NCBI GenBank assembly: GCA_937899365.1
Contig: CALBPH010000723.1
Span: forward strand, 1-15,014
Source of the DNA: an uncultured Leptolyngbya sp.
Lineage (GTDB): Bacteria > Cyanobacteriota > Cyanobacteriia > Phormidesmidales > Phormidesmidaceae
Direction: 5' to 3'
DNA length: 15,014 nucleotides
Shown here: positions 1 through 7,081 of the stretch, piece by piece
Numbering within the stretch: the stretch's first letter is position 1
Layout of the letters: the number at the start of each line of letters is the position of its first letter
Notes under the pieces: model-generated
Told to the model about the DNA's origin: nothing
Database searches by the model: none
The model's input: the letters and a program-made list of their open reading frames with translations, nothing else
Program-made: the position numbers and the translations under genes

Positions 1-217
1 GGGTAAAACTTTTGTTCTCAGTAGAAATCAATCACCCTGATTATCTGCTTTTTTGTACCGCTAGACCGTTGAGTTTAGTCATGGGGTTACCATTGACAGT
101 TGGCATTGGTGCTTACTGACCGCAGGTGTAGGCAAGGGGGCAGCCGTTATGGGTAGGATGATGACTTTCCAAGTTTGCTCCCCTCAAGTTCCTATGAGCC
201 AGGGGTTGGGCGTAGCG

Positions 218-247
218 TTCGCTGAATGATTTTTCGCTAAATGATTT
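218..247. repeat. 15-nt tandem duplication at the 3' end of the DUF188 gene
   Basis: Two adjacent 15-nt units, TTCGCTGAATGATTT (218-232) and TTCGCTAAATGATTT (233-247), differ at one base. The second unit touches the stop codon of the neighbouring minus-strand gene (247-249). It looks like a simple slippage duplication. I see no clear gene in bases 1-246. Confidence 0.6.
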
Positions 248-696
248 TATGACTGATGCTTGGTGAGAAACCGATCGAGCTGGTTGGCAAAGGTTTCGCG
301 ATCGCGACTGCTCATTGCTGGTGGTCCACCGGTTTCAACGCCGCTACTGCGCAGAGATTCCATAAAGTCACGCATCGATAGCCGTTCTCGAATATTGCGC
401 CGATCGTAAAACTCTCCCCGAGGATTCAGCGCATAGCCACCTTTTTCAATTGCATTGGCTGCCAGGGGGATATCTGCTGTAATCACCAGGTCACCGGTCG
501 CCATCTGCTGCACGATGTAGTTATCTGCCACATCTAAGCCCGAGCGTACTTGCACCGATTCAATATAGGGAGATGCGGGGATTTGGAGCGGTGCATTTGC
601 CACCAACGTTAGGGGTATCTGTAACCGCTTAGCGGCTCGATACAGAATCTCTTTAATTACATTGGGGCAGGCATCTGCATCAACCCAAATTTTCAT
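247..696 (-). CDS. YaiI/YqxD (DUF188, UPF0178) family protein
   Basis: This 149-residue protein has the full length and both ends of the YaiI/YqxD family. The N-terminus carries the diagnostic VDADACPN motif (residues 5-12), whose two aspartates and cysteine belong to a PIN/NYN-like fold. The C-terminal half has the conserved NPRGEFYDRRNI stretch, then RDFMESLR and a GGP turn. No signal peptide or membrane segment is visible, so it should be cytosolic. The fold suggests a nuclease-like metal site, but I know of no established activity for the family. ATG at 694-696 is the natural start because the VDADACPN motif begins four residues later. No good Shine-Dalgarno is seen. It lies 113 nt downstream of the desulfurase gene on the same strand. 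The family assignment is firm; the function is open. Confidence 0.93.
   Translation of the reverse strand: MKIWVDADACPNVIKEILYRAAKRLQIPLTLVANAPLQIPASPYIESVQVRSGLDVADNYIVQQMATGDLVITADIPLAANAIEKGGYALNPRGEFYDRRNIRERLSMRDFMESLRSSGVETGGPPAMSSRDRETFANQLDRFLTKHQS
298..305. repeat. HIP1 octamer GCGATCGC
   Basis: Highly iterated palindrome of cyanobacteria, here in the 3' part of the DUF188 gene within CGCGATCGCG. Confidence 0.85.
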
Positions 697-809
697 ATGA
701 CTTCAGTTACTACCGTTGCTGATTTAGACGATGAACCGAGCGGTTAGACATACCATAGGACAGCATTTTTCCGATCAAACCAACCCTCTCCAGGAGCAGC
801 AACACCCAG

Positions 810-1994
810 TCATTTAATCCCTGCCGTAACTGGCTGACTCGCCATTACCCGATTAACAATTTGCTTCAGCACCATGGCTGCCCAATCCACATCAGCGTCC
901 GTAGTCTGGTGTCCTAGGGTAAGCCGAATGCCTGTTTTCGCCGCCCCATCGCTAAACCCCATCGCTTTTAGAATCGGACTCGGGGTTAGCTGACCGCTGT
1001 GGCAAGCCGATCCCGCGCTAATTCCGATCCCCGCTAGGTTCAACTGACGTACTAGGGTTTTTCCCGTGACCTCTTGCCCATCTGCATTGGGGAGATAAAA
1101 ACTGACATGGTGGGGGAGTCGCTGCTGTGGATGGCCCGTGAGGACTAGCTCAGGATGGCTTTGTAACTGCTCAATTAATCGCTCCCGCAGTCTCAGCAGG
1201 CGTTGATTTTCTTGATGGAGCTCTTGAATAGCTAGGTCTGCCGCCGCGCCAAACCCGGCAATAACAGGCACTGCCTGGGTCCCAGAGCGTAAATTATTTT
1301 CTTGCCCGCCACCGTTGAGTAGCGGCATGAGTTCAGCCCCTGGTTTTACATAAAGTGCCCCCGCACCTTGGGGACCGTAAAGCTTGTGGCTAGAGATGGA
1401 GAGTAAATCTACGCCCAAGTCCCGCACATTAAGGGGCAATCGCCCAGCCACCTGGACTGCGTCGGTATGGAAGAGCGGGGTCGCAAGCCCCCCGGCTGCG
1501 TGAATGACGGCCGCCAGCTCGCTAATAGGCTGCAGCGTACCCACTTCACTTTGACCATAAATGACCGATACCAGCACCGTATCTTGGCGCAGCGACGCCG
1601 CTAAATCTGCTGGATTGACCTGGCCATAGCGATCAACCGGTAACCGGGTAATGTGCCAGCCCCATTGTTCTAGTAGGGCAATGGGGTTTGCGATCGCAGA
1701 ATGCTCCACAGCCGAAATAATCATATGGCGCGGCTGACGATACTGCTGTGCCACCCCCATGATTGCCAGGTTGTTTGCTTCAGTGCCGCTCGCCGTAAAA
1801 ACAACCCCATCAGAGGGCGCACCGATTAGCTCTGCCACCTGCATCCGTGCCGTTTCCAGCACCGTCGCCGCCTGAGCGCCCCACCTATGTAAACTAGACG
1901 GATTGCCCCAGCCCTCTATCATGGCTGATTGCATTACCGCAATTACTTCGGCGCGTGGCGGAGTAGTCGCGCTGTAGTCTAAATAGATCTGCAT
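810..1994 (-). CDS. Cysteine desulfurase (NifS/IscS-like class V aminotransferase)
   Basis: This PLP enzyme takes sulfur from L-cysteine as a persulfide and releases alanine, supplying Fe-S cluster and thio-cofactor synthesis in the cytosol. At 394 residues it is full length. It opens with the family's YLDYSATTP. Visible active-site residues are His98 in EHSA, Asp178 and Gln181 in HTDAVQ, the PLP lysine Lys204 in SSHKLYGP, the RSGT motif near 237, and catalytic Cys331 in AGSACHSG on the mobile loop. The lack of a SufS-type N-terminal extension and the GSACxSG context point to the NifS/IscS group. One oddity is that the NNEIG motif of E. coli IscS reads QSEVG here (148-152), so the residue matching PLP-contacting Asn155 is Ser149. 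The gene lies 40 nt downstream of prfC on the same strand and may be cotranscribed with it. Start is ATG at 1992-1994. Paralogue identity (nifS, iscS) cannot be settled without a tree. Confidence 0.93.
   Translation of the reverse strand: MQIYLDYSATTPPRAEVIAVMQSAMIEGWGNPSSLHRWGAQAATVLETARMQVAELIGAPSDGVVFTASGTEANNLAIMGVAQQYRQPRHMIISAVEHSAIANPIALLEQWGWHITRLPVDRYGQVNPADLAASLRQDTVLVSVIYGQSEVGTLQPISELAAVIHAAGGLATPLFHTDAVQVAGRLPLNVRDLGVDLLSISSHKLYGPQGAGALYVKPGAELMPLLNGGGQENNLRSGTQAVPVIAGFGAAADLAIQELHQENQRLLRLRERLIEQLQSHPELVLTGHPQQRLPHHVSFYLPNADGQEVTGKTLVRQLNLAGIGISAGSACHSGQLTPSPILKAMGFSDGAAKTGIRLTLGHQTTDADVDWAAMVLKQIVNRVMASQPVTAGIK
1690..1697. repeat. HIP1 octamer GCGATCGC
   Basis: HIP1 core in its extended form TGCGATCGCA, inside the cysteine desulfurase gene. 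Confidence 0.85.
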
Positions 1995-2034
1995 AAGGTG
2001 CTCTGTTTGGTCCGCTCACGACTTACCACTTCCC

Positions 2035-3672
2035 TTAAATATCCTCCGGCTCCTTCCCCGAAACAACCGGTGCCGTCTTACTTAGTTTCAGTTTTGGATG
2101 TTCCCCTTCTACCTGCTGACAGTTCCACTCATTCCGGAACAGCAACACCGGGCGACCATAGCTATCCTTGACCGTTACCGTATTAAACAATCGGCCAGCA
2201 TCTTTTAATGCCTCCCAACCGCCCGTCACCCAACGAGCCACGCTGTAGGGCAACATGTCTAGCATCGTATCAACGTTATATTCATGTCTTAGGCGAAACT
2301 GCACTACCTCAAACTGTAGCTGCCCCACCGCCGCCAAAATCGGATCCCGCCTTGTCTCATCTGCCGAGTACATGATTTGGACGGCTCCTTCTTCTCTAAG
2401 TTCTGTCACACCTTTGCGAAACTGCTTAAATTTCGACGGGTTTGGATTCTTGAGATAGGCAAATAATTCAGGTGAGAAAAATGGAATGCCTTCATACTCC
2501 AGCTTCTTGCCCTGATAAATAGTGTCACCAATGGCAAATACCCCCGGATTATTCAAACCAATCACATCGCCAGGGTAAGCGGCTTCCAGGGATTCTCGCC
2601 CCTGACCAAAGAGCTTTTGTGGATGGGATAGCCGCACGTTCTTGCCAGATCGCGCATGGTTGACCACCATATCTTTTTCAAATCTGCCCGAGCACACCCG
2701 CACAAAGGCCACCCGATCCCGATGCCGGGGGTCCATATTGGCCTGTAGCTTAAACACAAAGCCAGAAAATTCTTCTCGCGAGGGGGGCACCATGCCCACG
2801 GTGCTTTCTCTGGGACCCGGTTTGAGGGCAAAATCCAAGAACGATTCCAAAAACAGCTCCACACCAAAGTTAGTCATGGCGCTGCCAAAGAAGACAGGGG
2901 TCATTTCACCCGCATGCACCAGTTCTAAATCTAATTCAGGGCCTAGCTCATCTAAAACTTCCAGTTCTTCTAAAAACTGGGCATAGACATCATCATCCCC
3001 AACGAGCTCCTCAATGCGGGGATCGCCCCAGTCGAGGACGGTTTCAGCTGCCGCCTTGGTGCCGTGGGCCTGGCGCTCAAATAAATGAAACTGTCGTTTG
3101 CGTCGGTCAAATACCCCTTTAAACCGATCGCCCATGCCCACCGGCCAGTTAACGGCATAGGTAAACAGTTCTAACTCTTTTTCGATTTCATCCAACAGCG
3201 CCAGCGGTTCTTGACCAGGGCGATCTAGCTTATTGAAGAAGGTAAAAATTGGCAGCCCACGCATTTTGCAAACTTCAAATAATTTGCGTGTTTGGGGCTC
3301 TAGACCCTTAGCTGCATCTTCTAACATGACGGCATTATCCGCCGCGGCTAAGGTGCGATAGGTGTCTTCACTAAAGTCTTGGTGACCAGGGGTATCGAGC
3401 AGATTAATCCGATAGCCACTGTAGTTAAATTGCAGCACCGTCGACGTAATCGAGATTCCCCGCTGTTGCTCTAGCTCCATCCAGTCAGAGACCGCATGTC
3501 GTTGCGACCGCCGTGCTTTGACTGACCCAGCTTCATGAATAGCCCCTCCATACAGCAGGAGCTTTTCCGTCAGGGTTGTTTTACCGGCATCAGGGTGGGA
3601 AATGATTGCAAAATTCCGACGCTGCTCAACGGCCTCATCGATAGTTGCTATGGATGACAGAGTTGTGGTCAT
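2035..3672 (-). CDS. prfC: Peptide chain release factor 3 (RF3)
   Basis: RF3 is the translational GTPase that ejects RF1 and RF2 from the ribosome after peptide release. The 545 residues match the family's usual length of about 530. The GTPase motifs are in order: P-loop SHPDAGKT (25-32), switch I region RGISITSTVLQF (71-82), G3 DTPGHQDF (93-100) and G4 NKLD (147-150). The phrase DAAKGLEPQTRKLF is typical of RF3 rather than EF-G. Domains II and III follow, with FVFKLQANMDP near 310 and AVGQLQFEVVQFRL near 450, both RF3 hallmarks. ATG at 3670-3672 leaves the usual short leader before the G domain, although no clear Shine-Dalgarno is present. A 105-nt leader with a possible hairpin separates it from the unknown gene upstream. 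The desulfurase follows 40 nt downstream. Confidence 0.97.
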   Translation of the reverse strand: MTTTLSSIATIDEAVEQRRNFAIISHPDAGKTTLTEKLLLYGGAIHEAGSVKARRSQRHAVSDWMELEQQRGISITSTVLQFNYSGYRINLLDTPGHQDFSEDTYRTLAAADNAVMLEDAAKGLEPQTRKLFEVCKMRGLPIFTFFNKLDRPGQEPLALLDEIEKELELFTYAVNWPVGMGDRFKGVFDRRKRQFHLFERQAHGTKAAAETVLDWGDPRIEELVGDDDVYAQFLEELEVLDELGPELDLELVHAGEMTPVFFGSAMTNFGVELFLESFLDFALKPGPRESTVGMVPPSREEFSGFVFKLQANMDPRHRDRVAFVRVCSGRFEKDMVVNHARSGKNVRLSHPQKLFGQGRESLEAAYPGDVIGLNNPGVFAIGDTIYQGKKLEYEGIPFFSPELFAYLKNPNPSKFKQFRKGVTELREEGAVQIMYSADETRRDPILAAVGQLQFEVVQFRLRHEYNVDTMLDMLPYSVARWVTGGWEALKDAGRLFNTVTVKDSYGRPVLLFRNEWNCQQVEGEHPKLKLSKTAPVVSGKEPEDI

Positions 3673-3705
3673 GAAGGTGTTTCAGCTCAGCGAGCATGGC
3701 ACGAT

Positions 3706-3737
3706 CCCCAGACTGATCGCTGGACCAATCACTGGGG
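3706..3737 (-). other. Possible leader hairpin upstream of prfC
   Basis: CCCCAG (3706-3711) pairs with CTGGGG (3732-3737), and TGAT (3714-3717) pairs with ATCA (3728-3731). Together they give a 10-bp stem with a 2-nt bulge and a 10-nt loop. It lies 34 to 65 nt upstream of the prfC start and has no T-tract, so a terminator role is unlikely. It may be a leader structure or operator, or chance. Confidence 0.35.
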
Positions 3738-3777
3738 TAGCTCCCATTGTACTGTTCGGTGTCTACGGTCTGTAAAG

Positions 3778-4422
3778 CTACCAATCAGCACTGTGGTGTT
3801 CAACAATTGCCCCCTGGGATGTCATCACCGTCAGCGGTAATTCTGCTTCCGCTTCACGGCGAGCAAACTGAACCACTTGCATGCCTTGGGAGTCAGGCTC
3901 TACCACCATCACATAGTGATCCTCTTGCCACTGCAAATCAACGACACGATGGTGCATTAGCCACGTTTCAGCTAGGCTACCTTCATTGATGGCACTGCCT
4001 TCATCATGGCTATAACAGTTGGCCCAGACCTCATCAGCCACAGACCATAGCCCTGATAGGTTGATCGGCTCCATACGAGCACTTAGGCCGTAGGTCGTAA
4101 AACTTAGAACATCGTGCTGCCAAAACTGGTCGGCTAATTGTTGAAAATCCTTGTCCTGTAGCAGCGTGCTATATCGCTCATCAGTGGCTAACTGCTTTTG
4201 CTGTTGGTCGGGATCAGGTCGTTGCCAGTTGGCGGCTTCGCTGCAAACTAGGAACGCTGAGGCATCCTGAACATCAGGACTGGATGCTGCCTGGGGCTGG
4301 GTAACAACGGCATCAGCTGTGTTGACAAAATTGCTGGCGGCTTTGATGCCCCCCATGGTCGTAACAATAGCTAGGGCCACAAGCCCCTGTTTACCGAGTT
4401 TCTGTAGCTTAGATGCGACCAT
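3778..4422 (-). CDS. Unknown protein with N-terminal membrane anchor or signal peptide
   Basis: I do not recognise this 214-residue protein. Residues 1-12 carry four lysines, followed by a hydrophobic stretch (about 13-30, GLVALAIVTTMGGIKAA). This fits a signal peptide or a single anchor, so the rest probably faces the thylakoid lumen or periplasm. The next 25 residues are Ala/Ser/Gln-rich and look like a flexible linker. The following region is rich in Trp, Gln and Asp, with two cysteines (Cys60, Cys136) that could form a disulfide. The C-terminal part (about 155-205) reads like alternating beta strands. Start is ATG at 4420-4422, with GGAAA seven bases upstream as a weak ribosome site. A perfect 12-bp palindrome at 4447-4458 lies just upstream. 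It is probably a cyanobacterial conserved hypothetical; no catalytic motif is seen. Confidence 0.75.
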   Translation of the reverse strand: MVASKLQKLGKQGLVALAIVTTMGGIKAASNFVNTADAVVTQPQAASSPDVQDASAFLVCSEAANWQRPDPDQQQKQLATDERYSTLLQDKDFQQLADQFWQHDVLSFTTYGLSARMEPINLSGLWSVADEVWANCYSHDEGSAINEGSLAETWLMHHRVVDLQWQEDHYVMVVEPDSQGMQVVQFARREAEAELPLTVMTSQGAIVEHHSADW

Positions 4423-5094
4423 AGCTGATTTCCGATGCGCCCCTCTAACAATATTGTTCTGTTCTAAAAAATACCTATGAGACTGCCAGAAGCATGACTA
4501 CGCCATAGGCTGTCCGTAGATCGTTAGATCAAGTTAGGAGTGTTACTGGCTTGGTAAATCCATCAGTGCAATAACAGCTCCATCAGCCTCGGCAAAATCC
4601 TATTGCAGCCGGGCTGTTTAGTTTTGCTAGGCTCAGGCATTAACCCAGCCTAAATAGAATCAGCTTAAGCGGTGATTCTGTGGCGAAATGACCACCGTAG
4701 GTAACTTTGTTAAGTACGCTACAGCAACCTTTAAAACTACAGGAACTCAGATGTAAACCAGGCAAAAATGCCAACAGATACGTATGGTCGTTAGACACCA
4801 GAGCCTTTTTAGCAAGTCTAACCAGTACCGATTTAATGCAAAAACATTTTTAGTGTAAAAACATTGTTGCGTCAGCTTTATTTGCGCCTGCTTTTTCCAA
4901 ATCTATATTCCTAATTATGATGCAGAAGTGGCGCTATATAGCCCCCTCTAGGCCAGTTTTTAGAAAATGTAATGACTGGTCTACAACAATCTATCGCTCC
5001 GAACAGTCATTAAGTTGCTCATTATGTCTTCGTTGTTGCTTGGGAGCAACGTCATTCCTATCGATCTCCCATCCATAGAAATTTAAGGCTGCTC
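4423..5094. other. 672-nt non-coding stretch rich in inverted repeats
   Basis: No credible reading frame is present. Structures seen: the perfect palindrome AACAATATTGTT (4447-4458) just upstream of the 214-residue protein; AGAATCA/TGATTCT (4656-4662, 4673-4679); a degenerate 17-nt direct repeat with AAAAACATT twice (4840-4848, 4857-4865); the palindrome GCTATATAGC (4933-4942); GGCCAGT (4951-4957) with ACTGGTC (4975-4981), overlapping AATGACTG (4971-4978) with CAGTCATT (5004-5011); and a hairpin GTTGCT-TGGG-AGCAAC (5035-5050). None is followed by a T-tract on either strand, so there is no clear terminator for the methyltransferase. It must hold the promoter of the 214-residue protein; I could not pick out a convincing -35/-10 pair. 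Confidence 0.6.
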
Positions 5095-6063
5095 CTAGCG
5101 ATCCTGCTCTCGCCGAGCTTGCTGCTGGGAGCTTAGACTATTTCTCTCCCAAAAATATCCGCCCGCATATCCCTGAATGTCAGGCTGATGAGTGGCAAGA
5201 TCTAATCGCTTTTCGGCGATGCAGGCATACTCTTCATCCATTTCGATCCCCACGTAGCGGCGGTTGAGTTTTTTGGCAACTACCGATGTGGTGCCTGAGC
5301 CTAGAAAAGGGTCAAATACGATATCGCCGGGCTGACTGCTAGCCAAAATAATTTTAGCGATCAGCTTTTCTGGTTTTTGTGTGGGGTGATCCGTGTTTTC
5401 TGGCATGGACCAAAATGGGATCGATATATCTGTCCATAGGTTAGACGGATGGGTGATGCGGAATTTTCCTTGCTCGGTTGTCTGCCAATCTTTGGGGTGG
5501 CCGTTGCGATCGCGATACGGAGCCAACACACGCCGCTTTAGTTTTACCGCATCAACATCAAACCAATAATTCTCAGAGCGGGTGCCAAACCAAATATCTT
5601 CTGATGAGTTTTTCCAATTTCGTTTTGCTCCCCGCCCCTTTTCCCGTTCCCATGTAATTCGATTTCGCACAGTAAAGTACTTAGCAAATACGCTGTAAAC
5701 CGCAGGCGACGATTGCCAGTCACAGCATATATAAGCTGACGCGTTAGGTTTTAGCAGCCTGACGATTTGAGCCATCCAGCTTTCTAACCAGTTTTCATAA
5801 GCCGCTGGTGAACGACGATTAAATGTTGATTGATTAAAAACCTTAGAGCGATTGTAGGGAGGATCAACAATTAATAGATCGACAAAGCTGTCTGGCAAGA
5901 GTGGCAACGCCTCAATTACATCCTGACAAACGGTGATATTTTGCAGCGTTTGGCAAGAGACATTTTGCGTAAATTTCACTAGGTTTTGACGGTAGTTATG
6001 ACGGTCATCGGCACTCAACGTTAAGGTGCGATTATTGGGTGCTCGTTGTTTATCACCGTTCAT
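5095..6063 (-). CDS. Site-specific DNA methyltransferase, beta class (N6-adenine or N4-cytosine)
   Basis: This AdoMet-dependent enzyme methylates an exocyclic amino group in DNA. Counting from ATG at 6061-6063 (322 residues), catalytic motif IV DPPYN (67-71) comes first, then a central target-recognition stretch (about 130-215), then HPTQKP (226-231), and finally the AdoMet motif DPFLGSGTT (251-259) and YVGIEMDEEY. The order IV, recognition domain, I defines the beta class. The frame stays open upstream to GTG at 6168 through an alternative ATG at 6132. That extension is Cys-rich and lacks conserved motifs, so I prefer 6063, where AAAGACGG precedes the ATG. No restriction nuclease or specificity subunit lies beside it, which suggests an orphan methylase. 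DPPY favours N6-adenine, but some cyanobacterial N4-cytosine enzymes (such as the GGCC methylase family) cannot be excluded. Confidence 0.92.
   Translation of the reverse strand: MNGDKQRAPNNRTLTLSADDRHNYRQNLVKFTQNVSCQTLQNITVCQDVIEALPLLPDSFVDLLIVDPPYNRSKVFNQSTFNRRSPAAYENWLESWMAQIVRLLKPNASAYICCDWQSSPAVYSVFAKYFTVRNRITWEREKGRGAKRNWKNSSEDIWFGTRSENYWFDVDAVKLKRRVLAPYRDRNGHPKDWQTTEQGKFRITHPSNLWTDISIPFWSMPENTDHPTQKPEKLIAKIILASSQPGDIVFDPFLGSGTTSVVAKKLNRRYVGIEMDEEYACIAEKRLDLATHQPDIQGYAGGYFWERNSLSSQQQARREQDR
5506..5513. repeat. HIP1 octamer GCGATCGC
   Basis: HIP1 core within the methyltransferase gene. Confidence 0.85.
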
Positions 6064-6258
6064 CCGTCTTTCATTTACGTTTACAGCAGCATAGCAAGTG
6101 TCTGGATAGCAGTAGCGAACTGCTGAATGCATATTCCCATAGGTAAAGCTGTGCCAACAGCAGTTCACTTCGGAACAGCTGCTGCTATCTCAATCTTTCA
6201 GAGGTTGATTGTGCCCTGAACTATGTGTGCCCAGCTATATATCTACAATAAAAACAGC

Positions 6259-6303
6259 AAACACAGTAGCGGCTACCTTTTTTGGGCAGTCGCTACTGTG
6301 TTT
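6259..6303 (-). terminator. Strong hairpin terminator after the PEP-CTERM gene
   Basis: AAACACAGTAGCG (6259-6271) and CGCTACTGTGTTT (6291-6303) form a perfect 13-bp inverted repeat. Further pairing inside it (6272-6274 with 6288-6290, and 6276-6277 with 6285-6286) lengthens the stem. Read on the minus strand, the stem ends in TTT and runs into GCTGTTTTTATTG, a T-rich tail. It begins 50 nt after the PEP-CTERM stop codon and about 200 nt before the chosen methyltransferase start. It probably ends the PEP-CTERM transcript and insulates the methylase. The plus-strand side lacks a T-tract. Confidence 0.8.
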
Positions 6304-6352
6304 ATGGGTAGTTATGTCAGTGGGGGCGTCTTTCTCAAGCGTTCAAACTAGT

Positions 6353-7081
6353 TTAACGGCGGCGCAGACGGATCAACCCCAGCACTCCCATACCGAGAAT
6401 TGCAGCTGTACCTGCAGGTTCAGGAACATCTGCTGCATCGTCTTCTAAGTTGGTAAGTCCCTTAATTGCAATAACCACATCATTGAAGTCCCGATCGTTC
6501 AGTTTGCCCGAGCGATCTTCAAAACCCAGCAGTAGAAACTCGCCGGCATCGTATGCAGTAATGTGCGCTTCCCCATCCGGATTGTCATTGGGATCGATCC
6601 CGTAGCGATTGCCCCCCGCGTCTAAAAAGAGATCTAAAATCGTGCCGTTTGCAAAAGCACCGAGCTGTTTGCCTTCACCCAAAGCCAACGGGCCATCAGC
6701 TTCAGGGATTAAACTACTAGGTGATGCAATGTCATCCCAAATAGTCTCCAAACTAGCGCCCGCATCTGTCGAATAAAACAGCTGACTGCGTACGGCTGCT
6801 CCATCATTTACAAAGAAAACCTCGATATTTTCTGCGCCCGTCTCCCACGTTACGTCATCGAGGCTAATAGGGTTTAAATCAGAGTTTTCAATCGCTAGGC
6901 GTTCTTCATTGGTTGCTAGCTGGTTAAAGGTCGTCCATTGGTCATAGCTCAGACCGTACTTAGTGCCGAGCTGGTTGTCATATTCAGTTTTAGTCAAATT
7001 TGCAGCACTAGCCACTTGAGCCAAGGCTGTGATGGTTACGGCAGCGGCGCATACCGATGTTAAAACGTGTGTAAATTTCAT
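6353..7081 (-). CDS. DUF4114-containing PEP-CTERM surface/exported protein
   Basis: This is an exported protein expected to be handled by an exosortase. It has a Sec signal peptide (KFTHVLTSVCAAAVTITALA, then a VASA cleavage site). The middle carries EVFFVNDGAAVRSQLFYS and, near the C-terminal end, GFEDRSGKLNDRDFNDVV, the acidic signature of DUF4114, a likely calcium-type or adhesive beta domain. It ends with a textbook PEP-CTERM tail: VPEP, a hydrophobic segment (GTAAILGMGVLGLI) and a basic RLRRR end. An upstream in-frame GTG (7088-7090) exists, but ATG at 7079-7081 opens directly on the signal peptide and has AGGGG nine bases ahead. The exosortase itself is not in the window; PEP-CTERM genes are normally scattered. 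Expression is probably independent, given the terminator at 6259-6303 and the divergent intergenic region upstream. Substrate or partner is unknown. Confidence 0.88.
   Translation of the reverse strand: MKFTHVLTSVCAAAVTITALAQVASAANLTKTEYDNQLGTKYGLSYDQWTTFNQLATNEERLAIENSDLNPISLDDVTWETGAENIEVFFVNDGAAVRSQLFYSTDAGASLETIWDDIASPSSLIPEADGPLALGEGKQLGAFANGTILDLFLDAGGNRYGIDPNDNPDGEAHITAYDAGEFLLLGFEDRSGKLNDRDFNDVVIAIKGLTNLEDDAADVPEPAGTAAILGMGVLGLIRLRRR

Noticed and set aside
3..119. Plus-strand frame open from the window edge to TGA at 117-119 (38 codons), possible 3' end of a gene
   Set aside because: A stop-free run this short is common by chance, the peptide shows no recognisable motif, and the composition does not look clearly coding. 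It cannot be decided without the sequence to the left.
715..803. GTTGCTG/CAGCAAC inverted repeat between the desulfurase and DUF188 genes
   Set aside because: A 7-bp match with a 75-nt gap is weak and has no T-tract or other support.
6209..6448. 79-codon plus-strand frame opposite the PEP-CTERM gene end
   Set aside because: It spans the terminator hairpin at 6259-6303 and overlaps the well-supported PEP-CTERM gene on the other strand.
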